Below are positions 8,528 to 17,384 of a DNA stretch of 45,160 nt, piece by piece. Both the position numbers and the translations under genes were made by a program. The stretch is from Bacteroidales bacterium (GTDB taxonomy: Bacteria; Bacteroidota; Bacteroidia; Bacteroidales; Tenuifilaceae): assembly GCA_011045955.1 (NCBI GenBank), contig DSBV01000042.1, forward strand, positions 1-45,160. The letters are read 5' to 3'. The notes below the pieces were generated by a model. The model made no database searches. It was not told the DNA's origin and worked only from the letters and a program-made list of their open reading frames with translations. Numbering within the stretch: position 1 is the first letter of the stretch; each line of letters starts with the position of its first letter.

Positions 8528-9355
8528 TTAGATGATCATCATTACTTCAAGGTAAACATAAACCATGGGGAGCACCATTAGCAAGGCATCAAAACGGTCG
8601 AGCAGCCCCCCGTGTCCTGGAAGAAATTTTCCAGAATCCTTAACCCCTATACTGCGTTTGAACATCGATTCCACTAAATCGCCCAGCACTGCCATAAAAC
8701 TTGAGATTAATCCTATGGCAAGCCAGTGTTTTAGAGTTACCTCTTCAAAAAACATTGCAATAACCCATGCTGCTAGAAGCGTGATGGCTATCCCCCCAAC
8801 AAAACCTTCCCAGCTTTTTTTGGGCGATATGCGGGGAATCATTTTATGCTTACCCATACTAACACCAACAACGTAAGCTCCAGTATCGTTTGCCCAAACC
8901 AGAAAGAGTATGCCAAGCAAAATGTTGGGGTTGTAAACCATGCTGTATGAAGAGCCATTGATGGTGATAAAGTTCATTAACGAAAAAGGTAACGCAATGT
9001 AAAAAATGCCAAGCATGGTAAAAGCTATGTTTTGCATAGGTTTTTGCTTATGCCTGTATAGTTCAACTACAAAAATTGAAACGAGCAAAGGCACAAAGCC
9101 GTAAAGCGTTAGTTGTTCAATTCGGCCGGAGCTGTAGAAATATGACCAAATAAAGAAGGCCATCCCAATGAATACTCCTAGCAATGACTGTGGCCGTAAC
9201 TTGGCTTTAAGTCCTAAATGGTAGAACTCAAGCATGGACGCAGTGGTTATGGCAAAAAAAAGGATGAAGAAGGTGATGTGGTTAATATAAATTGCCCCAA
9301 CCAGTACGATTACAAAAAGTGATCCGCTTATGGTACGTTTTAAAAACTCGCTCAA
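8528..9355 (-). CDS. cdsA: Phosphatidate cytidylyltransferase (CDP-diglyceride synthase)
   Basis: A 275-residue polytopic membrane enzyme that makes CDP-diacylglycerol from phosphatidate and CTP, the branch point of phospholipid synthesis. The family signature is plain: NDTGAYVVG, then SPKKSWEGFVGG, and near the C-terminus SIGVKDSGKFLPGHGGLLDRFD. About eight hydrophobic segments are visible. The start is unusual: the codon is TTG, and it overlaps the TGA stop of the upstream gene (TTGA). The next in-frame Met lies about 40 residues in, within a membrane helix, so the TTG start with translational coupling is the best choice. Followed by psd. Confidence 0.93.
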   Translation of the reverse strand: MSEFLKRTISGSLFVIVLVGAIYINHITFFILFFAITTASMLEFYHLGLKAKLRPQSLLGVFIGMAFFIWSYFYSSGRIEQLTLYGFVPLLVSIFVVELYRHKQKPMQNIAFTMLGIFYIALPFSLMNFITINGSSYSMVYNPNILLGILFLVWANDTGAYVVGVSMGKHKMIPRISPKKSWEGFVGGIAITLLAAWVIAMFFEEVTLKHWLAIGLISSFMAVLGDLVESMFKRSIGVKDSGKFLPGHGGLLDRFDALLMVLPMVYVYLEVMMII

Positions 9356-9555
9356 CCCTGTAGATCTTTTAAAAGTTGTTTAGCTCTTTCAGCATTTTTA
9401 ATTTCAGCATATACTGCAACCTCACCAAATAGATAACTCGAATCCTTACGGTTAATTACTACAGCAGGAATCTCGTTTTCCTCGAGGATTTGCTTAGCCA
9501 TTTCGGCCTGCCATGAGTTTGAGGTGGTAAAAACCTCTTGCCAGTTTTCGTCCAT
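9352..9555 (-). CDS. Small DUF2007-family protein
   Basis: A 67-residue soluble protein that looks like the DUF2007 family (annotated as putative signal-transducing protein). It has the typical pattern: an opening about working on a sequence change (EVFTTSNSWQAEMAKQILEENEIPAVVINRKDS) followed by a hydrophobic strand and an AERAKQLLKDL helix, a compact ferredoxin-like fold that resembles PII-type regulators. The biochemical role is not known. It lies between ftsH (3-base gap) and cdsA (4-base overlap), so it is probably translated with both; a link to membrane quality control or lipid synthesis is only suggested by position. Confidence 0.75.
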   Translation of the reverse strand: MDENWQEVFTTSNSWQAEMAKQILEENEIPAVVINRKDSSYLFGEVAVYAEIKNAERAKQLLKDLQG

Positions 9556-9558
9556 GGT

Positions 9559-11577
9559 TTATTCGGTTTGTTTTTCTTTGCTTTCTGAATTGGACTTGTG
9601 AGCTTCCTCGTCAAGTTCTTTTACCAGTTCTTGCTCACGGCTTAGGGTTTTCCGTTGGCCAAAGATCTTTTCCAAATCCTCGCTGAAGATAACCTCGCGT
9701 TCAAGCAGTAACTCGGCTAGTTTAACATGACCTTCGTGGTTCTCCGTAAGAATTTGCTTAGCCCTTTCGTAGGCCTTATCGATAATTTCTTTAACCTCCT
9801 CATCAATTTGTTCAGCGGTTTTCTCGCTGTAGGGTTTGGAAAAGGTGAACTCAGCCTGACCAGTGGAATCGTAGTAGCTTATATTTCGAAGATTTTTGCC
9901 CATACCAAAGTAAGCAATCATGGCGTAGGCCTGCTTGGTTACCCTTTCCAGGTCGTTCAGAGCGCCAGTGGATATTTTATTGAAGTTTATCTCCTCGGCT
10001 GCACGTCCTCCAAGGGTAGAGCACATCTCGTCGAATAGTTGCTCGGTTGTGGTAATCTGTCGTTCCTCGGGTGTATACCATGCCGCGCCTAACGACCTGC
10101 CACGAGGTATGATTGATACCTTGAGCAAAGGATTAGCATGCTCAAGTAGCCAGCTAACGGTGGCATGTCCTGCCTCATGGTATGCAATGGTGCGACGCTC
10201 CTCCTTGGATATAATTTTGTTTTTCTTTTCAAGACCTCCAATGATGCGATCGATGGCATCAAGGAAATCCTGTTTCTCAACATACTTTTTATTCTTCCGG
10301 GCGGCAATAAGAGCAGCTTCGTTGCAAACATTGGCAATATCGGCACCCGAGAAGCCCGGGGTTTGCTTTGCCAGGAATCTGATATCGAGATTTTCCTCAA
10401 GTTTAATAGGGCGAAGATGAACCCTAAAGATGTCGAGGCGTTCTTTGAGGTCGGGTAGCTCAACATGAATTTGCCTGTCGAATCGGCCAGCACGCAATAG
10501 TGCACGATCAAGAATATCGGCACGGTTGGTTGCCGCCAGAATGATAACGCCCTGGTTGGAGGCAAATCCATCCATTTCGGTAAGAAGTTGGTTAAGGGTG
10601 TTCTCACGTTCATCGTTACCTGTGAAGCTTGGGTTCTTACCCCGAGCTCGGCCAATGGCATCAATCTCATCGATAAACACAATGCATGGTGCCTTTTCCT
10701 TGGCCTGACGGAACAGGTCGCGCACGCGCGATGCTCCCACGCCCACAAACATCTCCACAAACTCCGAACCCGACATGCTGAAGAAGGGAACATTAGCCTC
10801 GCCAGCAACAGCCTTGGCGAGCAGTGTTTTTCCAGTTCCCGGAGGGCCAACCAGCAATGCGCCCTTGGGAATCTTTCCACCCAGTTCGGTATACTTCTTG
10901 GGGTTTTTGAGGAAATCAACAATTTCCATTACCTCAATCTTGGCTTCTTCAAGCCCTGCAACATCTTTGAAATCGACCTTTGGGCGGGTTTCCTTATCAA
11001 AAAGCTGTGCTTTGGATTTGCCTACCGAGAAAATGTTTCCACCTCCTGGCCCGCCGCCACCGCCTCTGGAAATTCTGCGGAAAATGTAAATCCAAATGGC
11101 TGCAAGAATAGCAAATGGCAGTACCCACGAGAGTATATCGGCCCAGTAGTTTGGCCGGTCAACGTATTCAGGGTAAATTTTTTGGGTCTCCTCAACATTG
11201 TCTTGCGCATCGGCAAGCTGTCGTTCAAAGGTTTCAAGGGACCCAATGGTAAAGTAAAAGTGTGGGCCAGCTTTTGGAACTGCACCAAACCCTTGCCCCA
11301 AACGGTCCTTGTATTTCTCTAGTTTATCTTCTTTGATGTAAACCTCTACCTTTCCAGCATTCCTAACAACTACCAACTTACTTACCTCATGGTTGGTAAG
11401 CATTTGGTTTTTAACCTCTTGCCATGATGTTAACTGGGCTGATTTGCCGGAATAGAAATGCTGAAGTAAAAAAAATCCAAGTATTATAATGATGTAGACC
11501 CAATAAACGTTGAATCGTGGCATTTTGGGTTTGCCCTTTTCATCGTTCATCATAGGGTTGTTATTGTTTTCGGCCAT
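9559..11577 (-). CDS. ftsH: ATP-dependent zinc metalloprotease FtsH
   Basis: A 672-residue membrane-anchored AAA+ protease that extracts and degrades misfolded membrane proteins and some regulators. In order: a short N-terminal tail, a membrane helix near 26-44, a periplasmic domain, a second helix near 158-178, a glycine-rich linker, the AAA+ module with Walker A GPPGTGKT near 243-250 and Walker [10 protein letters not shown], the second region of homology with RAGRFDRQ, and the M41 peptidase domain with zinc motif HEAGH near 466-470. The C-terminus is acidic and lysine-rich. It follows rsfS by 31 bases and precedes a DUF2007 gene and cdsA, a common Bacteroidota order. Confidence 0.98.
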   Translation of the reverse strand: MAENNNNPMMNDEKGKPKMPRFNVYWVYIIIILGFFLLQHFYSGKSAQLTSWQEVKNQMLTNHEVSKLVVVRNAGKVEVYIKEDKLEKYKDRLGQGFGAVPKAGPHFYFTIGSLETFERQLADAQDNVEETQKIYPEYVDRPNYWADILSWVLPFAILAAIWIYIFRRISRGGGGGPGGGNIFSVGKSKAQLFDKETRPKVDFKDVAGLEEAKIEVMEIVDFLKNPKKYTELGGKIPKGALLVGPPGTGKTLLAKAVAGEANVPFFSMSGSEFVEMFVGVGASRVRDLFRQAKEKAPCIVFIDEIDAIGRARGKNPSFTGNDERENTLNQLLTEMDGFASNQGVIILAATNRADILDRALLRAGRFDRQIHVELPDLKERLDIFRVHLRPIKLEENLDIRFLAKQTPGFSGADIANVCNEAALIAARKNKKYVEKQDFLDAIDRIIGGLEKKNKIISKEERRTIAYHEAGHATVSWLLEHANPLLKVSIIPRGRSLGAAWYTPEERQITTTEQLFDEMCSTLGGRAAEEINFNKISTGALNDLERVTKQAYAMIAYFGMGKNLRNISYYDSTGQAEFTFSKPYSEKTAEQIDEEVKEIIDKAYERAKQILTENHEGHVKLAELLLEREVIFSEDLEKIFGQRKTLSREQELVKELDEEAHKSNSESKEKQTE

Positions 11578-11608
11578 ATATGAAAGTTTCTTTAATTAGG
11601 TAATACTG

Positions 11609-11989
11609 TTAGGTTTCTCCGTACTGTATAGTTTTGGCATCGGCCCACAGGGCTTCAACGCGATAGTAATCGCGCCATTCGGTTTGGAATACATGTATAA
11701 CAATGTCGATGTAGTCAAGTACAATCCATATGGCGTTTTGGTAACCATCGGAACGGTAAACCCTTTCGCCTAATTTCTCTAACACTTTATCTTCGATATT
11801 GTTTGCTATGGCATCTACCTGTGTGGTGGAATCGGCATTACAGAAAACGAAGTACTTACAAACGGCATTAGGTAAAGCACCAATTTCGAGCGAAACAATG
11901 TTTTTCCCTTTTTTTTCTTGTATTGCAGCAACTATGCACGTTAGTAAATCATCGGTGTTCGATGTATCTTTTACTCTTTTTACTCCCAT
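11609..11989 (-). CDS. rsfS: Ribosomal silencing factor RsfS
   Basis: A 126-residue RsfS/Iojap-family protein. The family binds ribosomal protein uL14 on the large subunit and blocks subunit joining when nutrients run low. Conserved features are the KGKNIVSLEIG opening, the FCNADSTTQVDAIANNI segment and the IVLDYIDIVIHVFQTEWRDYYRVEALWADA C-terminal region. The length is normal. It is the first gene of the ftsH-cdsA-psd transcript and has a good -7 promoter box just upstream. Confidence 0.93.
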   Translation of the reverse strand: MGVKRVKDTSNTDDLLTCIVAAIQEKKGKNIVSLEIGALPNAVCKYFVFCNADSTTQVDAIANNIEDKVLEKLGERVYRSDGYQNAIWIVLDYIDIVIHVFQTEWRDYYRVEALWADAKTIQYGET

Positions 11990-12011
11990 TTAATTCGTTT
12001 TTACTAAACTG

Positions 12012-12019
12012 CAAAGTTA
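12012..12019 (-). promoter_or_regulatory. -7 promoter box for rsfS-ftsH operon (TAACTTTG)
   Basis: On the minus strand the sequence reads TAACTTTG, an exact match to TAnnTTTG. It ends 22 bases before the rsfS ATG. No convincing -33 TTG was seen at the expected spacing. Confidence 0.5.
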
Positions 12020-12111
12020 AGCAAAAAAATGAACATCAGCCTGTTTAAATGTTTTAGGAGGATGTGTTTAATGGGTTTATTGTAGCTAAATAAAGCTATA
12101 CAAAAAGCTAT

Positions 12112-12146
12112 AAAAAAACGTAAAGAGGTTTTACCCCCTTTACGTT
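12112..12146 (-). terminator. Rho-independent terminator after tRNA-Gly
   Basis: On the minus strand AACGTAAAG and CTTTACGTT form the outer stem, GG/CC pairs extend it, and a run of seven T follows. It starts 3 bases past the tRNA 3' end, so the tRNA is probably transcribed alone. Confidence 0.85.
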
Positions 12147-12148
12147 AG

Positions 12149-12221
12149 AGCGGGAAACGGGACTCGAACCCGCGACCCTCAGCTTGGGAAGCTGATGTTC
12201 TACCAGCTGAACTACTCCCGC
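12149..12221 (-). tRNA. tRNA-Gly (anticodon CCC)
   Basis: The 73-nt minus-strand sequence folds as a cloverleaf. The acceptor stem is GCGGGAG against TTCCCGC with discriminator U, as is usual for glycine tRNAs. The D-arm carries AGTTCAGCTGGTAGA. The anticodon arm is TCAGC-TTCCCAA-GCTGA, so positions 34-36 are CCC. The T-arm is CGGG-TTCGAGT-CCCG. CCA is not encoded. This tRNA reads GGG codons. It sits between usp and rsfS with its own promoter and terminator. Confidence 0.95.
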
Positions 12222-12233
12222 CTGTTTGCCTTG

Positions 12234-12241
12234 CAAATTTA
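12234..12241 (-). promoter_or_regulatory. -7 promoter box for tRNA-Gly (TAAATTTG)
   Basis: On the minus strand TAAATTTG fits TAnnTTTG and lies 12 bases before the mature 5' end of the tRNA, which gives a start point a few bases upstream of the tRNA. Confidence 0.5.
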
Positions 12242-12274
12242 TAATATATTTAAGCAAGTTTGTGAACCTATACG

Positions 12275-13171
12275 CTAAAAAATATTTAAGGGATCAATAA
12301 TTGACGTCAGCAAATCCCTTGTGGTTTGTGATGATGATGCATTGTTTAGGCTGATAACCGGAATCTTTGCTTCGTTTATAATGTGGTGTGCAAATGCACC
12401 AATGTAGTTATCGAAACTTGCACTCTCTTTGTGGGTCATAATTATAATGGAGTCGCACTTAATTTCATCGGCGTATTCTAAAATTTCCTGGTACGCTAAG
12501 TCGTCATCCTTCCTGATTAATTTCTTGGTATGTGGTATGTGATTCTCAGCATAAACAGCAGCATACTTGTCAATTTTTTCATTTATTCGGCTTTTTTCCG
12601 GGTCGATATCGCCAAAAATTACCGATACAATATTTAGGGTAGAGTCGAATTTTAGAGCAATGGCAACAGAATTAAAAAGTTTTATACGGCAATTTTTAGT
12701 TAGATCCAAGGGGGTAAGCAAGTTTTTAAAGATAGTTTTAGGAACTGTTTTTACGGTTATTACGGGCTTGGTTGCCTTCATAATCACGTTTTCAAGTGTT
12801 GATCCTATTCGTTTCCCTCCCTGTGCAAAAGGATAGTTATCGACCATAAGGATAAAGCGGACATTTTCTTGATCGGCGTATTCCACTATCTTGTGGTATC
12901 GTTTCCCGGTTAGCACTATCAGTTTTGTGTCCTCAGGTAACCCAAACTGTTGCGATATTTTAAGCAATTTATTGAATGCCTCATTGATAAGCCGTTCCTC
13001 TTTAACCTCGTTGAGCCACCAATCCTTTAAATCAAGAACATGAAGCAAGTGAATCTGTGATTTTGTGATTGGGATTAACTTTTGTGCGAACTCAATGGCC
13101 TTTTCGTAGTAATCTCCAAAATCAACCGGAACTAGAAGGATGTCGGACGGTTTAACTTTTTTTGTAGGCAT
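12275..13171 (-). CDS. Tandem universal stress protein (two UspA domains)
   Basis: A 298-residue protein made of two UspA-like domains, about residues 10-145 and 150-285. Each begins with a strand of the form ILLVPVDFGDYYEKA or NLLTPLDLTKNC and ends with a PVIT/PVIS strand. Universal stress proteins help survival under starvation or redox stress, and the ATP-binding ones carry GxxG(x9)GS. Here domain 1 keeps only the IGSTLENV end of that motif and domain 2 has IGAFAHHI, so ATP binding is doubtful. The gene starts 3 bases after the sdhB stop and is almost surely co-transcribed with sdhCAB, suggesting a tie to respiration or redox state. Confidence 0.85.
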   Translation of the reverse strand: MPTKKVKPSDILLVPVDFGDYYEKAIEFAQKLIPITKSQIHLLHVLDLKDWWLNEVKEERLINEAFNKLLKISQQFGLPEDTKLIVLTGKRYHKIVEYADQENVRFILMVDNYPFAQGGKRIGSTLENVIMKATKPVITVKTVPKTIFKNLLTPLDLTKNCRIKLFNSVAIALKFDSTLNIVSVIFGDIDPEKSRINEKIDKYAAVYAENHIPHTKKLIRKDDDLAYQEILEYADEIKCDSIIIMTHKESASFDNYIGAFAHHIINEAKIPVISLNNASSSQTTRDLLTSIIDPLNIF

Positions 13172-13174
13172 TTA

Positions 13175-13918
13175 TTAGTCCTTTAGTTTAGCGGTTAAGT
13201 ATTCGCGGTTTAGTTTCGCAATTGTGCTTATCGAAATTCCTTTAGGGCATTCGGCTTCGCATGCACGAGTGTTGGTACAACTGCCAAAGCCTAACTCATC
13301 CATTTTGGCTACCATTCGCTTAACCCGCTCTGGGGCTTCAACCCGCCCTTGAGGGAACTGGGCCAGGTGTGTAATTTTGGCAGCCACAAACAGCATTGCG
13401 GATGCGTTTTTACAAGCAGCCACGCAAGCACCACAACCTATGCACGATGCCGTATCGAAGGCAACGTCGGCATTGTGTTTGGGTACAGGAATAGCATTGG
13501 CGTCCTGTGCTGCCCCTGCGTTCACGCTAATATAGCCTCCAGCTTGGATTATCTTGTCAAAGGCTGAACGATCAACAACCAGGTCTTTTACTACCGGGAA
13601 AGCCGCTGCACGCCAAGGTTCAATGGTGATGGTCTCACCATCCTTAAACCCTCGCATACGTAACTCGCAGGTGGTTGTTCGGTGATCGTTGCCATGCGGG
13701 CGACCGTTAATGTAGATACCGCATGAGCCGCAAATTCCCTCGCGGCAATCGTGATCGAATGCCACAGGGCTTTTCCCTTCCTTTACCAGCCTTTGGTTAA
13801 GCGAGTCAAGCATTTCAAGGAACGACATATCAGGGGCAACGTTGTCGAGCTCGTAAACCTCGAATTTCCCTTTACTACTGGAATCCTTCTGTCGCCATAT
13901 TTTGAGTTTCACTGTCAT
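13175..13918 (-). CDS. sdhB: Succinate dehydrogenase / fumarate reductase iron-sulfur subunit
   Basis: A 247-residue electron-transfer subunit. The N-terminal plant-type ferredoxin domain holds Cys58, Cys63, Cys66 and Cys84 for [2Fe-2S]. The C-terminal domain has [11 protein letters not shown] (Cys159, 162, 165, 169) and [12 protein letters not shown] (Cys214, 220, 224) for the [4Fe-4S] and [3Fe-4S] clusters. It passes electrons between the flavoprotein and the haem/menaquinone subunit. The sequence type fits the Bacteroidota Sdh/Frd complex, which can run either way; the direction cannot be told from sequence. It lies between sdhA and usp. Confidence 0.96.
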   Translation of the reverse strand: MTVKLKIWRQKDSSSKGKFEVYELDNVAPDMSFLEMLDSLNQRLVKEGKSPVAFDHDCREGICGSCGIYINGRPHGNDHRTTTCELRMRGFKDGETITIEPWRAAAFPVVKDLVVDRSAFDKIIQAGGYISVNAGAAQDANAIPVPKHNADVAFDTASCIGCGACVAACKNASAMLFVAAKITHLAQFPQGRVEAPERVKRMVAKMDELGFGSCTNTRACEAECPKGISISTIAKLNREYLTAKLKD

Positions 13919-13951
13919 TGTCTTATGATTTTTGAAGTTGATGAAAAGCCA

Positions 13952-15871
13952 TTACTTATAGCTACGTTCTTGAAGTTTTACGTATTCAAATTTTAGCTCT
14001 TCCTTGTGAAGTATTGGTTCTTTGCCATCGCCGGCGTACTCCCATGCAGCCACGTACGAGTAGTTCTCATCATCGCGTTTAGCTTCGCCATTTTTGGTTT
14101 GGCTCTCCTCCCTAAAGTGTGCGCCACAGCTTTCGCGGCGGTTCAGGGCATCGTAAACCATCAACTTGCCCAGCTCAAGGAAATCGGCTACCCGGTTTGC
14201 CTTTTCTAGCTCCTGGTTCAGCTCATTGGCAGTATCAGGAACCTTAAGGTTTTTCCAAAACTCTTCTTTTAGCTCATCGAGCAGGGTTAGCGCTTTTTCG
14301 AGGCCTTCCTTGTTACGAACCATTCCGCAGTAATCCCACATGATTTTTCCAAGTCGCTTGTGGAAGCTGGTTGCCGTTTCGGTTCCGTTTATCGACATCA
14401 ATCTTTCAATTCTATCCTTAACCTCTTTTTCGGCAGCATCGAATTCGGGCGTATTGGTAGGTATCTTAGGTGTTTTTATTTCATCGGCTAAGTAATCGGC
14501 TATGGTGTAGGGTAGGATAAAGTAGCCGTCGCCTGATGTTTGCATCAGCGAACTGGCTCCTAAGCGGTTCGCTCCGTGATCGCTAAAGTTGGCTTCGCCA
14601 ATGGCGTACAGACCAGGGATGGTAGTCATCAGGTTGTAGTTAACCCATAGCCCACCCATGGTGTAATGGCCTGCGGGGTATATGCGCATGGGAACCTCAT
14701 AGGGCGATTCGCCGGTAATTTTTTCGTACATTTCAAAGAGGTTACCATAGTTGTCCTCAATGTACTTACGGCCTTTTTTCTGAATGGCATCGCGGAAGTC
14801 GAGGTAAACCGATAGGCCTGTTGGGCCAACTCCGTAGCCGGCATCGCAGCGTTCCTTGGCGGCCCGCGAGGCTACGTCGCGTGGAACAAGATTACCGAAA
14901 GCAGGGTAACGACGCTCCAGGTAGTAATCGCGTTCCTCTTCAGGTATCTCATTGGGTTTACGTGGGTCGCCCTTTGTTTTGGGAACCCACACTCGGCCGT
15001 CGTTTCTAAGCGATTCCGACATGAGGGTAAGCTTACACTGGTGGTCGTTTAGCACAGGGATACTGGTGGGGTGAATTTGTACAAAACTTGGATTTGCAAA
15101 AAGGGCGCCACGTTTATAAGCACGCCATGCCGCTGATCCATTTGAGTTTAAGGCGAGTGTTGAAAGGTAATAGATTGTACCATAGCCCCCGGTAGCTAAA
15201 ACTACGGCATGAGCTGAGTGTCGCTCAATTTCACCGGTTATTAAATTGCGGACAATAATACCACGCGCCTTTCCATCAATTACCACAAGATCCATCATCT
15301 CCCTGCGGGGATACATGGTAACCGTTCCCTTATCGATTTGACGCGATAGGGCTGAGTAAGCGCCAATAAGGCATTGCTGGCCGGTTTGCCCCTTGGCGTA
15401 AAAGGTTCGCGATACCTGAACGCCTCCAAACGAACGGTTCTCAATTAATCCGCCATAGTCACGGGCAAAAGGGACACCCAGTGCTGTGTAGTGGTCAATT
15501 ACAAGGTTGCTAACCTCAGCAGCACGGTAAACATTTGCCTCCCGTGCCCTGAAATCACCACCCTTAATCATATCGTAGAATAGCCTGTAAATGCTATCGT
15601 TGTCGTTCTTATAGTTTTTGGCAGCGTTTATTCCGCCTTGCGCAGCAACTGAGTGCGCTCTACGCGGACTATCCTGATAGCAGAATACTTTCACATTATA
15701 CCCTAACTCCCCAAGCGTAGAGGCAGCCGACGATCCTGCAAGCCCTGTTCCAACCACAATGATATCGAGTTTACGCCTGTTGGCTGGATTAACCAATCTT
15801 AATTTGGTTTTATGAGTAGTCCACTTGTCGGGCAGTGGGCCGTCGGGTATCTTGGCATTTAGCTTATTCAT
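13952..15871 (-). CDS. sdhA: Succinate dehydrogenase / fumarate reductase flavoprotein subunit
   Basis: A 639-residue flavoprotein that interconverts succinate and fumarate. The FAD dinucleotide-binding motif [12 protein letters not shown] is at residues 39-50. His73 in AHSVAAQGG is the expected site of covalent FAD attachment. Catalytic-region landmarks include [19 protein letters not shown], the HPTSIP segment and [12 protein letters not shown]. The length matches the epsilon-proteobacterial/Bacteroidota type. It follows sdhC by 31 bases and precedes sdhB by 33. In anaerobic Bacteroidota this complex often works as fumarate reductase with menaquinol as donor. Confidence 0.97.
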   Translation of the reverse strand: MNKLNAKIPDGPLPDKWTTHKTKLRLVNPANRRKLDIIVVGTGLAGSSAASTLGELGYNVKVFCYQDSPRRAHSVAAQGGINAAKNYKNDNDSIYRLFYDMIKGGDFRAREANVYRAAEVSNLVIDHYTALGVPFARDYGGLIENRSFGGVQVSRTFYAKGQTGQQCLIGAYSALSRQIDKGTVTMYPRREMMDLVVIDGKARGIIVRNLITGEIERHSAHAVVLATGGYGTIYYLSTLALNSNGSAAWRAYKRGALFANPSFVQIHPTSIPVLNDHQCKLTLMSESLRNDGRVWVPKTKGDPRKPNEIPEEERDYYLERRYPAFGNLVPRDVASRAAKERCDAGYGVGPTGLSVYLDFRDAIQKKGRKYIEDNYGNLFEMYEKITGESPYEVPMRIYPAGHYTMGGLWVNYNLMTTIPGLYAIGEANFSDHGANRLGASSLMQTSGDGYFILPYTIADYLADEIKTPKIPTNTPEFDAAEKEVKDRIERLMSINGTETATSFHKRLGKIMWDYCGMVRNKEGLEKALTLLDELKEEFWKNLKVPDTANELNQELEKANRVADFLELGKLMVYDALNRRESCGAHFREESQTKNGEAKRDDENYSYVAAWEYAGDGKEPILHKEELKFEYVKLQERSYK

Positions 15872-15902
15872 AGCTGTAGAATATTTATTATAGGTTTAAT
15901 AT

Positions 15903-16574
15903 CTACTTAAACAGAAAAAAATAGATTGGGATGATGCTAAACCCGGTTCCTATGACAATGGCATAAACATAGGCCACCACCTCAAGGCGTTTCAACCATT
16001 TGGTTCCGTTCCATCCAAGGGTTTGGAAAGCAGCCCAAAAACCATGGCTCAGATGTAAACCTAGGGATATAGCACCAATCACATAAAGCAAGTCGTACCA
16101 CCAGTAATTTGTGAAAAGTCCTGCAACCAATGCGTATGCATTGGGCATGGTTTCATCTCCGTATGTAATGGTTTCAACACTTTCAAACTTTAACTTCCAG
16201 AAGAAATTGGCGAGGTGGATTACCAAAAAGATAAAAATGGTTGCACCCAGAATGTATATGTTTTTCGATGACCAGGTTGATAATCCGTTCGACGCAGAGG
16301 TGGTATAGCCAATAGGCCTCTTCTTGCGATTTTGAAGCGTGATGTATGTAGCATAGAAAATATGGAAGATAAACCCTATTGCAAGTATAGGCTCAATTAC
16401 TCTAACTGCAGGGTTAGTGCCCATAAAGTGGGCAGCACGGTTAAAAACCTCGCCATCGCCCACAAGCAGCATCAGATTTACGGTTAGATGAACCACTAGG
16501 AAAAGCATTAGGAATAACCCTGTAATGCTCATTATCAATTTTTTCCCAATTGATGAGTTGAAAATTTCAAGCAT
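15903..16574 (-). CDS. sdhC: Succinate dehydrogenase / fumarate reductase cytochrome b subunit
   Basis: A 223-residue membrane anchor with five hydrophobic helices (about 14-36, 57-80, 100-122, 150-172, 192-215). Histidines in HLTVNL, HIFYATYI, HLANFF and HLSHGFW are placed to bind two haems b, as in the dihaem cytochrome b of Wolinella fumarate reductase and Bacillus Sdh. It anchors SdhAB to the inner membrane and exchanges electrons with menaquinone. It is the first gene of sdhCAB-usp. No matching -7 box was found upstream, but a palindrome lies about 95 bases away. Confidence 0.93.
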   Translation of the reverse strand: MLEIFNSSIGKKLIMSITGLFLMLFLVVHLTVNLMLLVGDGEVFNRAAHFMGTNPAVRVIEPILAIGFIFHIFYATYITLQNRKKRPIGYTTSASNGLSTWSSKNIYILGATIFIFLVIHLANFFWKLKFESVETITYGDETMPNAYALVAGLFTNYWWYDLLYVIGAISLGLHLSHGFWAAFQTLGWNGTKWLKRLEVVAYVYAIVIGTGFSIIPIYFFLFK

Positions 16575-16665
16575 AGCGTTTTTGGTTTATTTGGCTATGC
16601 AATTTAAGTATTTTTGTTGTTGGTTCAGTTTGGTTCTGTTAGATTTTTTATGTTTAATCCAAGTT

Positions 16666-16687
16666 TCATGAATTTGTTTATTCATGA
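16666..16687. promoter_or_regulatory. Palindrome upstream of sdhC (TCATGAAT-N6-ATTCATGA)
   Basis: A perfect 8-bp inverted repeat with a 6-base spacer lies about 92 bases before the sdhC start. Its dyad form suits a dimeric regulator, but it could also be an RNA hairpin. No regulator is assigned. Confidence 0.4.
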
Positions 16688-16747
16688 TACCTCGGTTTAA
16701 CTAAAGATTAAGGGTATCAACCGCAGGGTGCTAATGCCTGACAATCA

Positions 16748-16782
16748 AAAAAATAAAAGGTTTCTCAACCTGAGAAACCTTG
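16748..16782 (-). terminator. Terminator after the small lipoprotein genes
   Basis: AAGGTTTCTC (16757-16766) and GAGAAACCTT (16772-16781) make a perfect 10-bp stem with a 5-base loop. On the minus strand a T-rich tract follows, so it ends the transcript of the two small lipoprotein genes. Confidence 0.85.
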
Positions 16783-16844
16783 TAATATTTAGAATACCAA
16801 TGGATTAATTAATCCTTTTCGGGCAGTACAAAATATAAAATAAT

Positions 16845-16973
16845 CTAGCTGTTAACTGCTGTACTACGGTAAATCTTATTGTAGGCTGGGCAAGTTTTTT
16901 TTGAGCATGAACTTGCTAATACTGCTACAAAAGCAAGTAGCAATAATCCAGTTACGATTCTTCTAATTTTCAT
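16845..16973 (-). CDS. Small lipoprotein with CPAY motif (copy 1)
   Basis: A 42-residue predicted lipoprotein, below the size cut-off of most gene finders. Residues 1-22 are a lipoprotein signal peptide: KIRR, a hydrophobic core LLLLAFVAVLA, then the lipobox LASSC with Cys23 as the lipidation site. The mature part is only about 20 residues, contains CPAY at 28-31 and ends in RSTAVNS. Support comes from the signal peptide, a -7 box 17 bases before the ATG, a strong terminator 63 bases after the stop, and a second similar gene just upstream. I do not know the function. The mature peptide would sit at the periplasmic or outer-membrane surface. Confidence 0.72.
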   Translation of the reverse strand: MKIRRIVTGLLLLAFVAVLASSCSKKTCPAYNKIYRSTAVNS

Positions 16974-16989
16974 AGGCCAAAATTTTACA

Positions 16990-16997
16990 CAAACATA
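16990..16997 (-). promoter_or_regulatory. -7 promoter box for small lipoprotein copy 1 (TATGTTTG)
   Basis: On the minus strand TATGTTTG fits TAnnTTTG and lies 17 bases before the ATG at 16973, giving a leader of about 10 bases. It lies in the short gap between the two small lipoprotein genes. Confidence 0.4.
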
Positions 16998-16999
16998 CT

Positions 17000-17119
17000 T
17001 TACTTAACTATACTTGCGTAGGCAGGACATGGAACATTATTATGGCATGAACTTAACCCTACGGATATAATAACACTAATAACTATTAGGACTAAAAGTT
17101 TACCTTTAAGTTTAAACAT
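17000..17119 (-). CDS. Small lipoprotein with CPAY motif (copy 2)
   Basis: A 39-residue predicted lipoprotein. It has a basic start (MFKLKGK), a hydrophobic core LLVLIVISVIISVG and the lipobox GLSSC with Cys25 as the lipidation site. The mature part has about 15 residues and contains PCPAYAS, so it shares the CPAY motif with the neighbouring gene though the rest differs. An in-frame ATG at 17128 would add three residues (MRG). The gene is on the same strand as copy 1, 26 bases upstream of it. The function is unknown. The sequence supports a real gene pair rather than chance: two tiny frames, both with a lipobox and both with CPAY. Confidence 0.7.
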   Translation of the reverse strand: MFKLKGKLLVLIVISVIISVGLSSCHNNVPCPAYASIVK

Positions 17120-17212
17120 TCCCCTCATTGCTTTTTAAACTTCAATCAATCTAACCTGTTTATAAACTTGCGTAAGGAATAATTTTTTCGCAAGTTAATA
17201 AAATTATTTTGA

Positions 17213-17220
17213 CAAATCTA
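17213..17220 (-). promoter_or_regulatory. -7 promoter box upstream of small lipoprotein copy 2 (TAGATTTG)
   Basis: TAGATTTG on the minus strand matches TAnnTTTG, roughly 85-95 bases before the gene start, so a leader of about 80 bases would result. The rest of 17129-17384 shows nothing else I can support. Confidence 0.3.
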
Positions 17221-17384
17221 AGGTATTTGATGATTTACATTACCATTTCATTGACAAAAGCGCAAGACATTGTTGGCAAGCTTTTTATTGCTACAATTTA
17301 CCATATAAAGATATTAACAGTTAGTTTTAAACTTTAGTATGATCAACTATTTTGCATAACTTTCCAAAGTAAAAAAGTTTTGAG

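Noticed and set aside
10089-10922. 277-codon open frame inside ftsH
   Set aside because: It is a second-frame shadow of the highly conserved AAA+ region of ftsH; the peptide has no recognisable domain.
10588-11322. 244-codon plus-strand frame opposite ftsH
   Set aside because: Antisense to a well-conserved gene, without promoter or plausible protein features.
12149-12221. tRNA read as serine GGA
   Set aside because: The 7-base loop is TTCCCAA, which places CCC at positions 34-36; the acceptor stem and U discriminator also fit glycine, and there is no long variable arm.
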